A DNA stretch of 64,000 nucleotides, from assembly GCA_016180855.1 (NCBI GenBank), contig JACPAL010000002.1, positions 62,001-126,000 on the forward strand, read 5' to 3'. The translations under genes were made by a program, and so were the position numbers. Numbering within the stretch: position 1 is the stretch's first letter; each line of letters begins with the position of its first letter. The notes under the pieces are model-generated. The model did not search any database. It saw only the letters and a list, made by a program, of their open reading frames with translations, and was not told the origin of the DNA. This document shows, piece after piece, positions 8,323 to 16,436 of this stretch. Source of the DNA: Deltaproteobacteria bacterium (GTDB taxonomy: Bacteria > UBA10199 > JACPAL01).

Positions 8323-9300
8323 ATGAAGGGGCCAGGACTCTCCCAGTTTGTTTCGAAAAAACGGGTGGTCTTCTTTTTGGGTGGGCTTCTTCTTCTTGTC
8401 GCTTTAGCCGGTTCCAATCATGAACGGCTCACCCGATTGTTTCTTGAGATCGGGTGGGCCGTTTTTTTTGTTTTCCTGCTTCATCTGGTTTCCCATCTCT
8501 TCAAGGCGTTAGCTTGCCGGATACTTTTCAAGCCGGGGCGGATTTCGTTTCTAAAACTCGTGACCCTTTCCTTGGGACGTGACGCCTTTAACCGAATCTC
8601 CTCCTTTCTCCCGTTGAGGGGGGATATGATCTGGATTCAAAAAGTCGGTACCCCTCCTTCTTCACCTCCCTCTTCGGAGGTTCTCATTGTGTTGCGCGGA
8701 CTGTCCTGGATCGTTTTGGGGCTGGCGGTTTTTATTGAACTGATCGTCGGTTTTTTCTTTTGGGACTGGGGTAAAATTGTCTCTCTGTTGCTGGCCATTT
8801 TTCTCTTTGTTTTCCTTTTTCAAATCTGTTTGAGGCGTGACGGTTTTTTTACGCCGTTTCTCTCCATCCTCCGTGTTGCCAAGGCCGGTTGTTTGTCACC
8901 GGCTGTTGCCGGGCGGTGGGAAGAGACAGATCGCTTTCTAAAGAAGTTTTATCAAAGCCGCAGGGGAGGGATCATTTTTTCCCTCTTTCCTCTGGTGATA
9001 GCTGAGCTTTGTCGATTGGGGGGGCTCTATTTGCTGGTGACCCCTCTTATTGATGAACGGGCCTTTCCTGTCGCACTCATCTTGTGCGGTTTGTCTCCCG
9101 TGATTAGATTTGTCTTCCCCCGAATCCCTGGTGCCATCGGTCCTCTGGAGGGCTTCTCGGGTCTTCTCATGAATTCGCTTGTCCCCTCAGGATTCCTGAT
9201 TGGCCTGTCTGTCGTATTGGCAGAGAGAGTTGCCCCTTTTGTTGCAACCCTGGTTGGATTTGTCTTTATCGGGAATCCAATGAAGGTGAAAAAGGCCTAG
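8323..9300 (+). CDS. Flippase-like integral membrane protein (UPF0104/LPG synthase TM-type)
   Basis: The 325-residue product has about seven or eight hydrophobic helices and the motif FPRIPGAIGPLEGF near residue 270. That motif matches the P-GG-G-E signature of the lysylphosphatidylglycerol synthase transmembrane-domain family (UPF0104). Members move or modify lipids and glycolipids in the inner membrane; the substrate here cannot be inferred. The ribosome site is weak (AAGAAG ahead of the ATG). The stop TAG abuts repeat copy 2. Confidence 0.65.
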   Translation: MKGPGLSQFVSKKRVVFFLGGLLLLVALAGSNHERLTRLFLEIGWAVFFVFLLHLVSHLFKALACRILFKPGRISFLKLVTLSLGRDAFNRISSFLPLRGDMIWIQKVGTPPSSPPSSEVLIVLRGLSWIVLGLAVFIELIVGFFFWDWGKIVSLLLAIFLFVFLFQICLRRDGFFTPFLSILRVAKAGCLSPAVAGRWEETDRFLKKFYQSRRGGIIFSLFPLVIAELCRLGGLYLLVTPLIDERAFPVALILCGLSPVIRFVFPRIPGAIGPLEGFSGLLMNSLVPSGFLIGLSVVLAERVAPFVATLVGFVFIGNPMKVKKA

Positions 9301-9396
9301 CAGTTTGTTGACAAACCCCTTTTCACCAAAGGATGGTGAGAAAGGTCCAGATGCAAGGCGCCCGCGAAGCCGCAACCGGAGCGTACTTTCGTGGGG
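9301..9396. repeat. Truncated palindromic repeat element, copy 2
   Basis: From CCAGATGCAAGGCGCCCG (9348 onward) through AACCGGAGCGTACTTTCGTG the sequence is nearly identical to the left half of the element at 18806. The right half is missing: after about 9393 the sequence becomes the coding end of the AmpG-like gene. The left part includes a small hairpin (GTTTGTTGACAAAC, 9303-9316). The element encodes the last residues of the transporter and probably replaced its native C-terminus. Confidence 0.7.
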
Positions 9397-10531
9397 GAAG
9401 GGCCAGTAAAAAAGTAAGTGCAAAGAAATTCCCATAGCCGAGCCACTCGGCCCCGACGCCACTCCAGCCGCCAAAAAATCGGGTCACTCCGAAGAGGGCT
9501 GATAATAACGCATACTGTGTTGCCGCCTGATTTTTGTCACAGATTCGCATGAGGAAAGCCATGAAGGCAGCGGAGCCGAGTCCTCCCGAGAACGACTCAA
9601 AGAGGGAGGCCCCAAACAGGTACGGCTTGGCCAGGCTCAAATGGGCCACGGTGGCATAACCGAGATTGGAAAACGCCTGCGCGAGTCCCATCACCCAGAG
9701 ACCAGGAAAGATTCCAAATCGGCTTGTAAAAATCCCGCCGAGCATCGCCCCCAGAATCGTCATTAGGGCGCCGCCGATCGTGGAGATCGCCCCGATCTCC
9801 TCCGGCGTCATTCCGCGATCAACCCAGAACGGTTTCACCATCGGCCCCATCAGGAGGTCCCCCATTTTGTAGGTCAGAATGAAAAGAAAGACGCCGAGTG
9901 AGCCATCACGGGTCAGGAAGCCGGTAAAGGTTTTTCTCCACTCCTGGGCTGTTTGACGTGTGATAGAAGCGTGTGGGGCCTTGAGACTTGCGAAGGCCAA
10001 GACGGCGAATGAGACAGAGATGAGGAGATAGATGAACTTCCACCCGAACGGCTTGACCAAAAACATCGTTCCGCCTCCACCGGCCAGCAAGGCGATTCGG
10101 TAGAGACTCGTCCTGAACCCGTTGACGATTCCCTCCTCTCCCCTGTCGACCAAGGCGATTGAATAGGCGTCAATGGCGATATCCTGAGTGGCCGAGGCGA
10201 GGGAGAAACCGAGGAGTGCTGTCCAAAAAAGAAAACCGGGATCCAACGGTTCAAAGAGTGGAATAGCAAAGGTGAGCGAAGCGAGGGCGATCAGACAGAC
10301 GGTTATCCATTTTTGATAGGTTCCTGTCCGATCGACAAGTGGTGCCCAAAAAACCTTGATCGCCCAGGGGAGTGTCAGAAAAAACATAAAGCCGATTTCA
10401 CGCAAGGAAACGCCATGCTGCCTGAAGTAGACGGGGAGTATGTCATAAACAACCCCCAAAGGGAGACCCTCGGCAAAGTAGAGGATTGAGATCCAGATCA
10501 GTTTCTTTTTGAGAGAGAGAGAGTGATTCAT
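9323..10531 (-). CDS. AmpG-like MFS transporter with repeat-derived C-terminus
   Basis: This 402-residue major facilitator protein is of the AmpG/PAT branch (muropeptide or acetyl-CoA permeases). It opens with SILYFAEGLPLGVVYDILPV and has WAPLVDR, IDAYSIALV and FMAFLMRICDKNQAATQYAL, all typical of AmpG. About twelve helices are present, but the last ends abruptly at LTFLLALP. The following twenty or so residues (PRKYAPVAASRAPCIWTFLT...) are encoded by the palindromic repeat at 9301-9396. The gene may still work, since only the tail is altered. It lies ten bases downstream of the ion-transporter gene, in the same orientation. Confidence 0.8.
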   Translation of the reverse strand: MNHSLSLKKKLIWISILYFAEGLPLGVVYDILPVYFRQHGVSLREIGFMFFLTLPWAIKVFWAPLVDRTGTYQKWITVCLIALASLTFAIPLFEPLDPGFLFWTALLGFSLASATQDIAIDAYSIALVDRGEEGIVNGFRTSLYRIALLAGGGGTMFLVKPFGWKFIYLLISVSFAVLAFASLKAPHASITRQTAQEWRKTFTGFLTRDGSLGVFLFILTYKMGDLLMGPMVKPFWVDRGMTPEEIGAISTIGGALMTILGAMLGGIFTSRFGIFPGLWVMGLAQAFSNLGYATVAHLSLAKPYLFGASLFESFSGGLGSAAFMAFLMRICDKNQAATQYALLSALFGVTRFFGGWSGVGAEWLGYGNFFALTFLLALPPRKYAPVAASRAPCIWTFLTILW

Positions 10532-10540
10532 GGTTGATCG

Positions 10541-11767
10541 TTATCTAAAGAAGATCAGTGTTACGGCAAAGAAGATTGGGAGTAGGATGATGGCAGCATA
10601 CCCCATATAGCCAAAAAAGGAGGGGGTTTTAAAACCAGCATGGTCGGCAATCGCCTTGACCATGAAGTTGGGACCGTTGCCAATATAGGAACTGGCCCCC
10701 ATGAAAACGGCCCCCGTGCTGATGGCGGCAAGGATCTTTTCCGGAACTCCAACGACCTCACCAGCCAGGCCAAGCCCTTGGGCGAGTGAAAGCAAGGTGA
10801 CGTAAGTGGGGGCATTATCCAAAAACGAGGAGAGGGAGCCGGTGAGCCAGAAAAACTGCCACGGCTTGGTAATGCCAAAGGAAGGGCCATGGGCCTTAAG
10901 AAGCATCAGGGCAGGGACCATCGTGACAAAAATTCCGGCAAATAAAACAGCAATCTCAATGATCGGTCCCCAGGAAAAATGGTTTTGATGCCGTGCGGTT
11001 TTCGAACCAAGAAAATAAGAAAAAAGGGTCATTAATAACATCATTACTTCGCGGTGAGGTGAGGAGAGGAAAACGCCGTAGATAACTCCTCCCAAAAAAA
11101 GGAGATTTTTCCAGCCGTGGATCTGGATCGCGACCACATGGGTTCGGTCTTTTTGTAAAGCCTTCTTTGTCTCCTTGGAATAGGCCTTTTGGTCCCACGC
11201 ATAGAAGATCAGGATAATAAGGGCGTTTACAAGTGCCCAGGCTGGAAAGAGCTTCAGTGTCCAGGTGAACGGAACGCCACGCAGGTAGCCGAGGAACAAG
11301 GGGGGGTCCCCGAGCGGCGTGAGAAGTCCCCCGCAGTTACTCACAACAAAGATGAAAAAAACTGGCAGGTGGGATGTTTTTTCACGTTCCGAGTTGGTTC
11401 GCAAAAAGGGGCGAATCAAGACCATGCTGGCACCGGTTGTCCCGATCAGACTGGCCAGAATAGCTCCGACTGCCAGGAAGAGGCTGTTTACCCTGGGGGT
11501 TGCCTGGAGATCACCCGAAAGAAAGATGCCCCCCGAGATTGTGAAGAGGGCCCCGAGGAGGACGACAAACGAGAAATACTCATGGAGGGTATGGGCCAGT
11601 TCGTGAGGATTATGACCGATAAGCCACGCAATGATTGGAACGGAGAGACCCAATGCGACAATCCCTTTATTGCGATGGGATTCCCAAAAATGACCGACCG
11701 TCATCGGGAGGATCGCGATCGAGAGCAGTAGAAGAGTGAAAGGGAGCGCGGTCCAAAGAGGAATCAT
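10541..11767 (-). CDS. Putative sodium:proton antiporter/citrate-type ion transporter
   Basis: This 408-residue membrane protein belongs to the ion transporter superfamily (CitMHS/NhaD-like). Family features include GTTGASMVLIRPFLR, VSNCGGLLTPLGDPPLFLGYL with its conserved TPLGDPP, and SLSSFLDNAPTYVTLL and MGASSYIGNGPNFMVKAIA in the second half. These two inverted repeats with TxxGxPP and DNAPT loops are typical. Substrate cannot be chosen from sequence. It runs into the AmpG-like gene as a likely two-gene operon; upstream lies an rpmA-tail repeat. Confidence 0.75.
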   Translation of the reverse strand: MIPLWTALPFTLLLLSIAILPMTVGHFWESHRNKGIVALGLSVPIIAWLIGHNPHELAHTLHEYFSFVVLLGALFTISGGIFLSGDLQATPRVNSLFLAVGAILASLIGTTGASMVLIRPFLRTNSEREKTSHLPVFFIFVVSNCGGLLTPLGDPPLFLGYLRGVPFTWTLKLFPAWALVNALIILIFYAWDQKAYSKETKKALQKDRTHVVAIQIHGWKNLLFLGGVIYGVFLSSPHREVMMLLMTLFSYFLGSKTARHQNHFSWGPIIEIAVLFAGIFVTMVPALMLLKAHGPSFGITKPWQFFWLTGSLSSFLDNAPTYVTLLSLAQGLGLAGEVVGVPEKILAAISTGAVFMGASSYIGNGPNFMVKAIADHAGFKTPSFFGYMGYAAIILLPIFFAVTLIFFR

Positions 11768-11819
11768 GGAAGGGGACTGAATTTCAGATGGGGAGCGATG
11801 TCAAGAAAAAGGTGGAGGA

Positions 11820-11864
11820 TTAAGCAGGATAAACCGAAACCCGGCGTTTGAGGCCGGATGGTTC
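11820..11864 (-). repeat. Copy A of the rpmA 3'-end sequence (att-like)
   Basis: Read on the minus strand this stretch encodes [14 protein letters not shown] then TAA, against [14 protein letters not shown] then TAA at the end of the intact rpmA. The DNA core GGATAAACCGAAACCCGGCG is shared with copies B (13429) and C (14311) in the same orientation. The stop codon of the AAA/DUF4143 gene overlaps its far end. It looks like a displaced rpmA tail left by site-specific insertion. Confidence 0.8.
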
Positions 11865-13036
11865 TAGAATAATTTGTAGATCCTATGAAGACTGAGAATC
11901 TCTTCGGGTGGAAGGTTTTCAACCTGTTTGAGGGGTGAGGTGTACGGAGAAACAAGATAAGGTTTGAATTCAGGATGTCTCTCGCAAAACAGAACAAGAC
12001 TTTTAAGCTCGGTTTCGGATGCTTTTGCTGATTTGACTTCAACTGCCCATTTTTCACCCTGCGGGCCCAAAAGCACAAAATCGACCTCCGCCTCTCTCTC
12101 CTTCCAATAATAGGCATCCCATCCCGCTTCTATAAAGCGAACTCCGACCGCATTTTCAAGATAGCGTCCATATTCTTCGGGAGAGAGGTCCTGTGTGATT
12201 GGTCTCCGAAAGGCGCGTATCAGCCCGTTATCATGAATAAGGAGTTTGGGACTGCTCTTTCTCGATTTGAACGACTTTGCATAATACTTCTCAATTCCTG
12301 TTACCAGATAGGCATCGGCAAGTAATCTAAGGTAGTGTTGTATTGTCGGGAGGGTTCCTTTCCCCTGGAGTTGCCCCTGCAATTTTTGCAGACTCACAAT
12401 TTGGGCCGGCAGAGCCGCGGCGACCCCGAATATCTGTCGCAGTAGCGCCGGTTGAGCGACGGGGTGGAGTTGCAGAAGGTCTCTTCCCAGAGCCGGTTCT
12501 ACAATCGAGTCGCGGACGAACAGGCCCCACCGCTCTTTCTCTTCTAAAAACGGGATCGATCCCGGGTAACAACCGAACTCAACAAACTGTTTTAGGGGGA
12601 GGTCGAAGGTCTCTTTTGCTTCTTGATAATTCCAGTGTTCGGCACGGATCAGTTCAAAACGACCGGCCAGCGTCTCCTTTAATCCCTTCTCAACAAGAAG
12701 CGCCGACGAACCTGTCAAAACGACCTTCATTTTTTTTTCGGAAGTATCCCATAGTTTTTTGATGATTTCCGACCAGCCGGTGATTTTTTGAACCTCATCA
12801 ATTGCTAAAATTTTCTCCGGCTTTTGGAGCGCCTCTTGCCACCATTCTTCGATCACCTCAAAGGAGAGGGGGTTGGGGTAGTCAGCGCTTGCATAGAAAC
12901 CGGTGGAGCCCAATGCCGTTTTGAGGGCTGTTGTTTTGCCGACTTGTCGCGGGCCAACCACGACCTGGATGAGTGGTTGTTTTTCCTCTAATCGTGCCTT
13001 GATAGCCCAGGCGATGCGTCTGTTTTTATTTGTCAT
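11864..13036 (-). CDS. AAA+ ATPase with DUF4143 domain
   Basis: This 390-residue protein has an N-terminal P-loop ATPase (Walker A GPRQVGKTT at residues 28-36, Walker B KILAIDEVQ near 75-83, sensor VVLTGSSALL near 110). A DUF4143 C-terminal region follows, whose EVDFVLLGPQG and AVEVK elements resemble a PD-(D/E)XK-like core. Such ATPases are common, mobile accessory proteins of poorly known role. It fills most of the module between rpmA-tail copies A and B, and its stop codon touches copy A. Confidence 0.88.
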   Translation of the reverse strand: MTNKNRRIAWAIKARLEEKQPLIQVVVGPRQVGKTTALKTALGSTGFYASADYPNPLSFEVIEEWWQEALQKPEKILAIDEVQKITGWSEIIKKLWDTSEKKMKVVLTGSSALLVEKGLKETLAGRFELIRAEHWNYQEAKETFDLPLKQFVEFGCYPGSIPFLEEKERWGLFVRDSIVEPALGRDLLQLHPVAQPALLRQIFGVAAALPAQIVSLQKLQGQLQGKGTLPTIQHYLRLLADAYLVTGIEKYYAKSFKSRKSSPKLLIHDNGLIRAFRRPITQDLSPEEYGRYLENAVGVRFIEAGWDAYYWKEREAEVDFVLLGPQGEKWAVEVKSAKASETELKSLVLFCERHPEFKPYLVSPYTSPLKQVENLPPEEILSLHRIYKLF

Positions 13037-13151
13037 TTCAGTATGTTATCATTAAATTAAACAATTTATAAAGACCATTTTACAAGTTGTTTTATGAAAA
13101 ATCCAGCAACTTCTTCTTCTCGATTCTCCTCTGAGAAAGGGGAAAACTGAT

Positions 13152-13439
13152 ATGCCGGAGACAAATAACGTCGCGATTGGACACGTCTGTTATGTTTTCA
13201 CAACTGCCGAGTTGTCGAGGCACTATGATTTGGATGATGAACAAAAGGTGTGTGCAGAGAGCTTGGCAAAGTGGCAGATAGAGTATGCTCAGAAATACCT
13301 GAAGAAACCTCAGTGCCAACTAGTCATTGAAAGAGGTCCGCCGGCTTCGAAGGAAGGGTGGGTAGCCCTTGAGTACAAGGTGATTTGTTCGGGAAGACCA
13401 ACGGACGAGTACCTGAAACACCTGGGTATTAAGAAGTAG
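13152..13439 (+). CDS. Hypothetical 95-residue protein in the accessory module
   Basis: No family recognised. The product is a small soluble protein of mixed composition with two Cys in the N-terminal half. AAAGGGG lies upstream of the ATG. An 18-codon open frame (13094-13150, MKNPATSSSRFSSEKGEN) ends one base before this start and could be a leader peptide. It is divergent from the AAA/DUF4143 gene, so the intervening 115 AT-rich bases probably hold both promoters. The last codons overlap rpmA-tail copy B. Confidence 0.55.
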   Translation: MPETNNVAIGHVCYVFTTAELSRHYDLDDEQKVCAESLAKWQIEYAQKYLKKPQCQLVIERGPPASKEGWVALEYKVICSGRPTDEYLKHLGIKK

Positions 13440-13470
13440 GAGGATAAACCGAAACCTGCCGTTTTTCGTT
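13429..13470 (-). repeat. Copy B of the rpmA 3'-end sequence (att-like)
   Basis: On the minus strand this reads NEKRQVSVYPPTS then TAA, aligned with [11 protein letters not shown] at the end of rpmA. The DNA core GGATAAACCGAAACC is identical to copy A. It separates the AAA/DUF4143 module from the nucleotidyltransferase module. The 95-residue gene stops inside it, and the nucleotidyltransferase stop (13473) lies two bases away. Confidence 0.78.
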
Positions 13471-13472
13471 CG

Positions 13473-14033
13473 TTACAGTGATTTGAACATTCGATTGTAT
13501 TCCACAACTAATGTGGAATCGTCGAGCGCCTTTTCGAATTGGGTGAGCCAGTCAAGGAGGTACGGATGATCGAGCTTTTTCTTTTGACGTATGATAATGC
13601 CGCAAACATCTTCCCGGTCCCTGGGTCTGGTTGATATCATTTTGTAAATGATTAAATCTTCCGGAGAGCAAATGGTTAGAGAAGTCTCTTTATCAGCAAG
13701 GACCTTTTTCCCCCTTTCAATCGCCTGAATATCGAACGGGGTATCGGCCAACAAAAGATCAATTCTTGTGTTGGAGGTATCTTGAATAAAAATGAAGCCG
13801 ACTTTTTTAATCGTTTCTATCGGGTTGTTGGCTAATAAACGGTAATGTGGTTTGAGTGAGAAAACTAGTTTGGAAGCGTCATCCCGGTTGAGCTGTATTT
13901 TCAAATCTATATCCGCGGTTAAGCGTGGTTCTCCCCAGACGGCGACGGCAAGCCCCCCAATGACAATCGATGGCATTCCGTCTTTATGAAGTTCTTTCTG
14001 TATCTTAGCGGTTTTTTGAAACAAATTGAGCAC
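13473..14033 (-). CDS. Nucleotidyltransferase-fold protein (AbiEii/MNT-like)
   Basis: This 186-residue protein has the NTase signature GGLAVAVWGEPRLTADID at about residues 27-44. The GG and the Asp pair (DxD) would bind metal and nucleotide, as in AbiEii-type toxins and minimal nucleotidyltransferases. Start is GTG at 14033 with AAAGGGA six bases before it; it overlaps the end of the 86-residue gene by 29 bases. The pair has the size and layout of a two-gene toxin-antitoxin or NTase/partner unit, but the partner is not recognised. It is co-oriented with rpmA and could ride on that transcript. Confidence 0.72.
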   Translation of the reverse strand: MLNLFQKTAKIQKELHKDGMPSIVIGGLAVAVWGEPRLTADIDLKIQLNRDDASKLVFSLKPHYRLLANNPIETIKKVGFIFIQDTSNTRIDLLLADTPFDIQAIERGKKVLADKETSLTICSPEDLIIYKMISTRPRDREDVCGIIIRQKKKLDHPYLLDWLTQFEKALDDSTLVVEYNRMFKSL

Positions 14034-14265
14034 TTTGTTCCCTTTGCCATTGAGCTAGTTTTTGGAGGCGGTTTTGCATTTCTTTGATAGCTGTTTCATG
14101 TTGCGGCCGAAAGATTTCTCTGGTTTCTTCAATAGAAGATGCAAATGTTTCGTAGACTGATTGGAACTGTTCTAAACATTGATTCAGGTCAAGAGACAGA
14201 AGGCCCTCTCTTTTAGAGAGGCTCCATTCAGACCAATTCGGAGGCAATATTTTTTTCTGGTCCAT
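14005..14265 (-). CDS. Hypothetical 86-residue helical partner of the nucleotidyltransferase
   Basis: The product is mostly charged and helical (ETREIFRPQHETAIKEMQ then NRLQKLAQWQREQ), probably coiled-coil, with no signal peptide. No family recognised. AGGATA precedes the ATG by nine bases. It begins 46 bases after the rpmA stop and overlaps the nucleotidyltransferase, so the two are probably translated together. It could be an antitoxin or structural partner; that is inference from arrangement only. Confidence 0.6.
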   Translation of the reverse strand: MDQKKILPPNWSEWSLSKREGLLSLDLNQCLEQFQSVYETFASSIEETREIFRPQHETAIKEMQNRLQKLAQWQREQSAQFVSKNR

Positions 14266-14310
14266 AGGGGTCTATCCTATAGGAAGACTTAACCCAATTC
14301 CAGAAGTTCT

Positions 14311-14355
14311 TTAGGTTGGATAAACAGAGACCCGGCGTTTTTCGCCGTGCGGTTC
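14311..14355 (-). repeat. Copy C of the rpmA tail: last 14 codons and stop of the intact gene
   Basis: This is the native 3' end of rpmA ([14 protein letters not shown] then TAA) and the reference for copies A and B. The three copies are direct repeats about 0.9 and 1.6 kb apart, all oriented like rpmA. Insertion at a conserved 3' end that restores the gene would produce exactly this arrangement. Confidence 0.8.
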
Positions 14356-14562
14356 AAACTTCACGACGCCGTTAATCTTGGAGAAGAGGGTCCAGTCTTT
14401 TCCAATACCAACATTGATCCCCGGGTAGATTTGGGTGCCACGCTGGCGCACGATAATAGAACCGGCCTTCACGACCTGGCCGCCGTATCGTTTGACGCCA
14501 CGTCGCTGACCATTGCTGTCGCGACCATTGGAACTGCTTCCCCCTGCCTTCTTGTGTGCCAT
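14311..14562 (-). CDS. rpmA: 50S ribosomal protein L27
   Basis: The 83-residue product opens with [16 protein letters not shown], the hallmark of L27, whose N-terminus reaches the peptidyl transferase centre. It continues with [20 protein letters not shown]. It sits two bases downstream of rplU, the usual pairing, but obgE, often next, is absent. Its 3' end is duplicated twice downstream, beyond the accessory modules. Confidence 0.97.
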   Translation of the reverse strand: MAHKKAGGSSSNGRDSNGQRRGVKRYGGQVVKAGSIIVRQRGTQIYPGINVGIGKDWTLFSKINGVVKFEPHGEKRRVSVYPT

Positions 14563-14564
14563 CG

Positions 14565-14876
14565 TTAAACCTTTATATCCGTAATCTCAACGGTCGTCAG
14601 ATATTGACGATGCCCCGTCTTCTTGTCGTAACCTTTACGTCTCTTGTACTTGTAGACGACAATCTTCTCTCCCCGATCCTGTTCCAAGACCTTTCCGTTC
14701 ACACTTGCCTGAGAGAGGTAGGGTCGACCGACCTCCGTTTTTTCATTGCCGCCAACGAGTAACACCTTATCAAAGCAGACTGGGGAGCCAACCTCCTGGG
14801 GGAGCTTCTCGACCCGAAGACGATCCCCTTTTGAGACCTTATACTGCTTTCCACCTGTGGCGATAATTGCGTACAT
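14565..14876 (-). CDS. rplU: 50S ribosomal protein L21
   Basis: The 103-residue product starting [18 protein letters not shown] is textbook L21 and ends in the [14 protein letters not shown] tail. The ATG at 14876 is chosen over the upstream in-frame 14903 because all L21 proteins begin at this residue. It lies 42 bases after rng, in a radical SAM–rng–rplU–rpmA operon. Confidence 0.97.
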   Translation of the reverse strand: MYAIIATGGKQYKVSKGDRLRVEKLPQEVGSPVCFDKVLLVGGNEKTEVGRPYLSQASVNGKVLEQDRGEKIVVYKYKRRKGYDKKTGHRQYLTTVEITDIKV

Positions 14877-14918
14877 AGTCGAAAAAACGGGTCTTTTAAG
14901 CACGTCCCGGGGGAGCTG

Positions 14919-16436
14919 TCAACCCCTGTCGGTGATATCGAATTGCTCCGTATGGTAATCCTCCCTGGCCCGGATGATCACCTTCTTGCCGGCCCTCTCC
15001 TCCCATTGTTCAAGGGTAGGGCGTTCTTCATCCAGCAGTATCTCGGCAACGGAAGGGTTGGCCAGCACAATCAGGGTGTCGCCCCGCAGATCGGCGAGTC
15101 CCCGTTGCAGTTCACGAAAAATCTCGTGGCAGATCGTTGCGCGGCTCTTGAGATACCCCCGACCCTCACAATAAAAACAGGGCTCGCAGAGGAGTCGGCC
15201 GAGGCTCTCGCGAGTTCTTTTACGTGTCATCTCGACGAGTCCCAAGTCGGTGATCTTGGTGATCGTGGTTTTGGCGCGATCGGATCGAAGATATTCGCGG
15301 AATGCCTGGAAAACCTTTTCGCGGTTGGAAGGGCGCTCCATGTCGATAAAATCAACAATAAGGATTCCGCCGATATCCCGGAGTCTGAGTTGGTAGGCGA
15401 TCTCCTTGGCCGCCTCGAGGTTTGTTTTCAAGATAGTATCTTCGAGGTTGCTTCGGCCGACAAACTTGCCGGTGTTGACGTCGATTGCGGTGAGGGCCTC
15501 CGCCTGGTCGATGATGATATAGCCCCCCGATTTGAGCCAGACCTTCTTGCCCAACGCCCGGGAGATCTCCACCTCGATACCATAGGCGTCGAAGATCGGT
15601 TCGGAACCGTCGTAGAGGGTGACGATGTTATGCGAAAGCGGAGTAAAGGAGCTGATGAACTCCTCGATCTTCTTCTTCTCTTCGGCCGAGTCGATGACGA
15701 TCCGGTCGATGTCCGGTGTGAAGAGATCCCGAATGGCACGGAGAACGGCAGACAATTCCTGGTGGACCAAGTTGGGGGCGGAAACCTTCTCCGCAGAGGA
15801 GAGGATATCTCCCCAGAGTTTGATCAGATAATCCATGTCCTGCTTGAGCTCTCTCTCACTCGCCCCCTCGCTCATTGTGCGCGCAATGAATCCACCCTGA
15901 TCCCTTGGAACAATTCTCTCCAGAATACCCTTCAGTCGTGACCTGTCATTGTCGTCGGCAATTCTTCGGGAAACGCCGACATGTTTGACTGTTGGCATGT
16001 AGACCAAGAAACGACCCGGCAAACTGACATGGCTGGTGAGGCGTGCCCCCTTCGTCCCGATTGGATCACGCGCAATCTGGACAATAATCTCCTGCCCCTC
16101 CCGAACCAGCTCCTGGATTTGGGGAAGGGTCCTCGGGTGACGCCGATCGAAACGAGGCCTCTCGGGAGGTGGCTCCTCCTCCTCTGCCATTACCTCTTCA
16201 ACAGCCAAATCAGGGGCGATGTCAGAGACGTAGAGAAAGGCGGTGCGCTTGAGACCGATCTCTGCAAAGGCGGCCTGCATGCCGGGGAGGACACGAACGA
16301 TCTTTCCCTTGTAAACATTACCAACGAACCGGGCCTCTTGGGCCCGTTCTACAATGAGCTCGGTGATTGCCCCCCCCTCCAATCGCGCAATGCGGGTAAG
16401 GGTTGGGGAAATATTGATAATCAGCTCATTTTTCAC
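14919..16436 (-). CDS. rng: Ribonuclease E/G family protein (RNase G-like)
   Basis: This 505-residue endoribonuclease is of the RNase G size class. An S1 domain lies at about residues 35-125 (FVGNVYKGKIVRVLPGMQAA, FLYVSDI). The catalytic DNase I-like region has ALTAIDVNTGKFVGRSN and ILIVDFIDM, with the Asp residues that bind magnesium. The Zn-link is CEPCFYCEGRG. RNase G trims 16S rRNA and degrades mRNA. Its start overlaps the upstream radical SAM stop as ATGA. Confidence 0.93.
   Translation of the reverse strand: MKNELIINISPTLTRIARLEGGAITELIVERAQEARFVGNVYKGKIVRVLPGMQAAFAEIGLKRTAFLYVSDIAPDLAVEEVMAEEEEPPPERPRFDRRHPRTLPQIQELVREGQEIIVQIARDPIGTKGARLTSHVSLPGRFLVYMPTVKHVGVSRRIADDNDRSRLKGILERIVPRDQGGFIARTMSEGASERELKQDMDYLIKLWGDILSSAEKVSAPNLVHQELSAVLRAIRDLFTPDIDRIVIDSAEEKKKIEEFISSFTPLSHNIVTLYDGSEPIFDAYGIEVEISRALGKKVWLKSGGYIIIDQAEALTAIDVNTGKFVGRSNLEDTILKTNLEAAKEIAYQLRLRDIGGILIVDFIDMERPSNREKVFQAFREYLRSDRAKTTITKITDLGLVEMTRKRTRESLGRLLCEPCFYCEGRGYLKSRATICHEIFRELQRGLADLRGDTLIVLANPSVAEILLDEERPTLEQWEERAGKKVIIRAREDYHTEQFDITDRG

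Noticed and set aside
14943-15941. 332-residue plus-strand open frame
   Set aside because: Antisense shadow of rng, which has full RNase E/G motifs.
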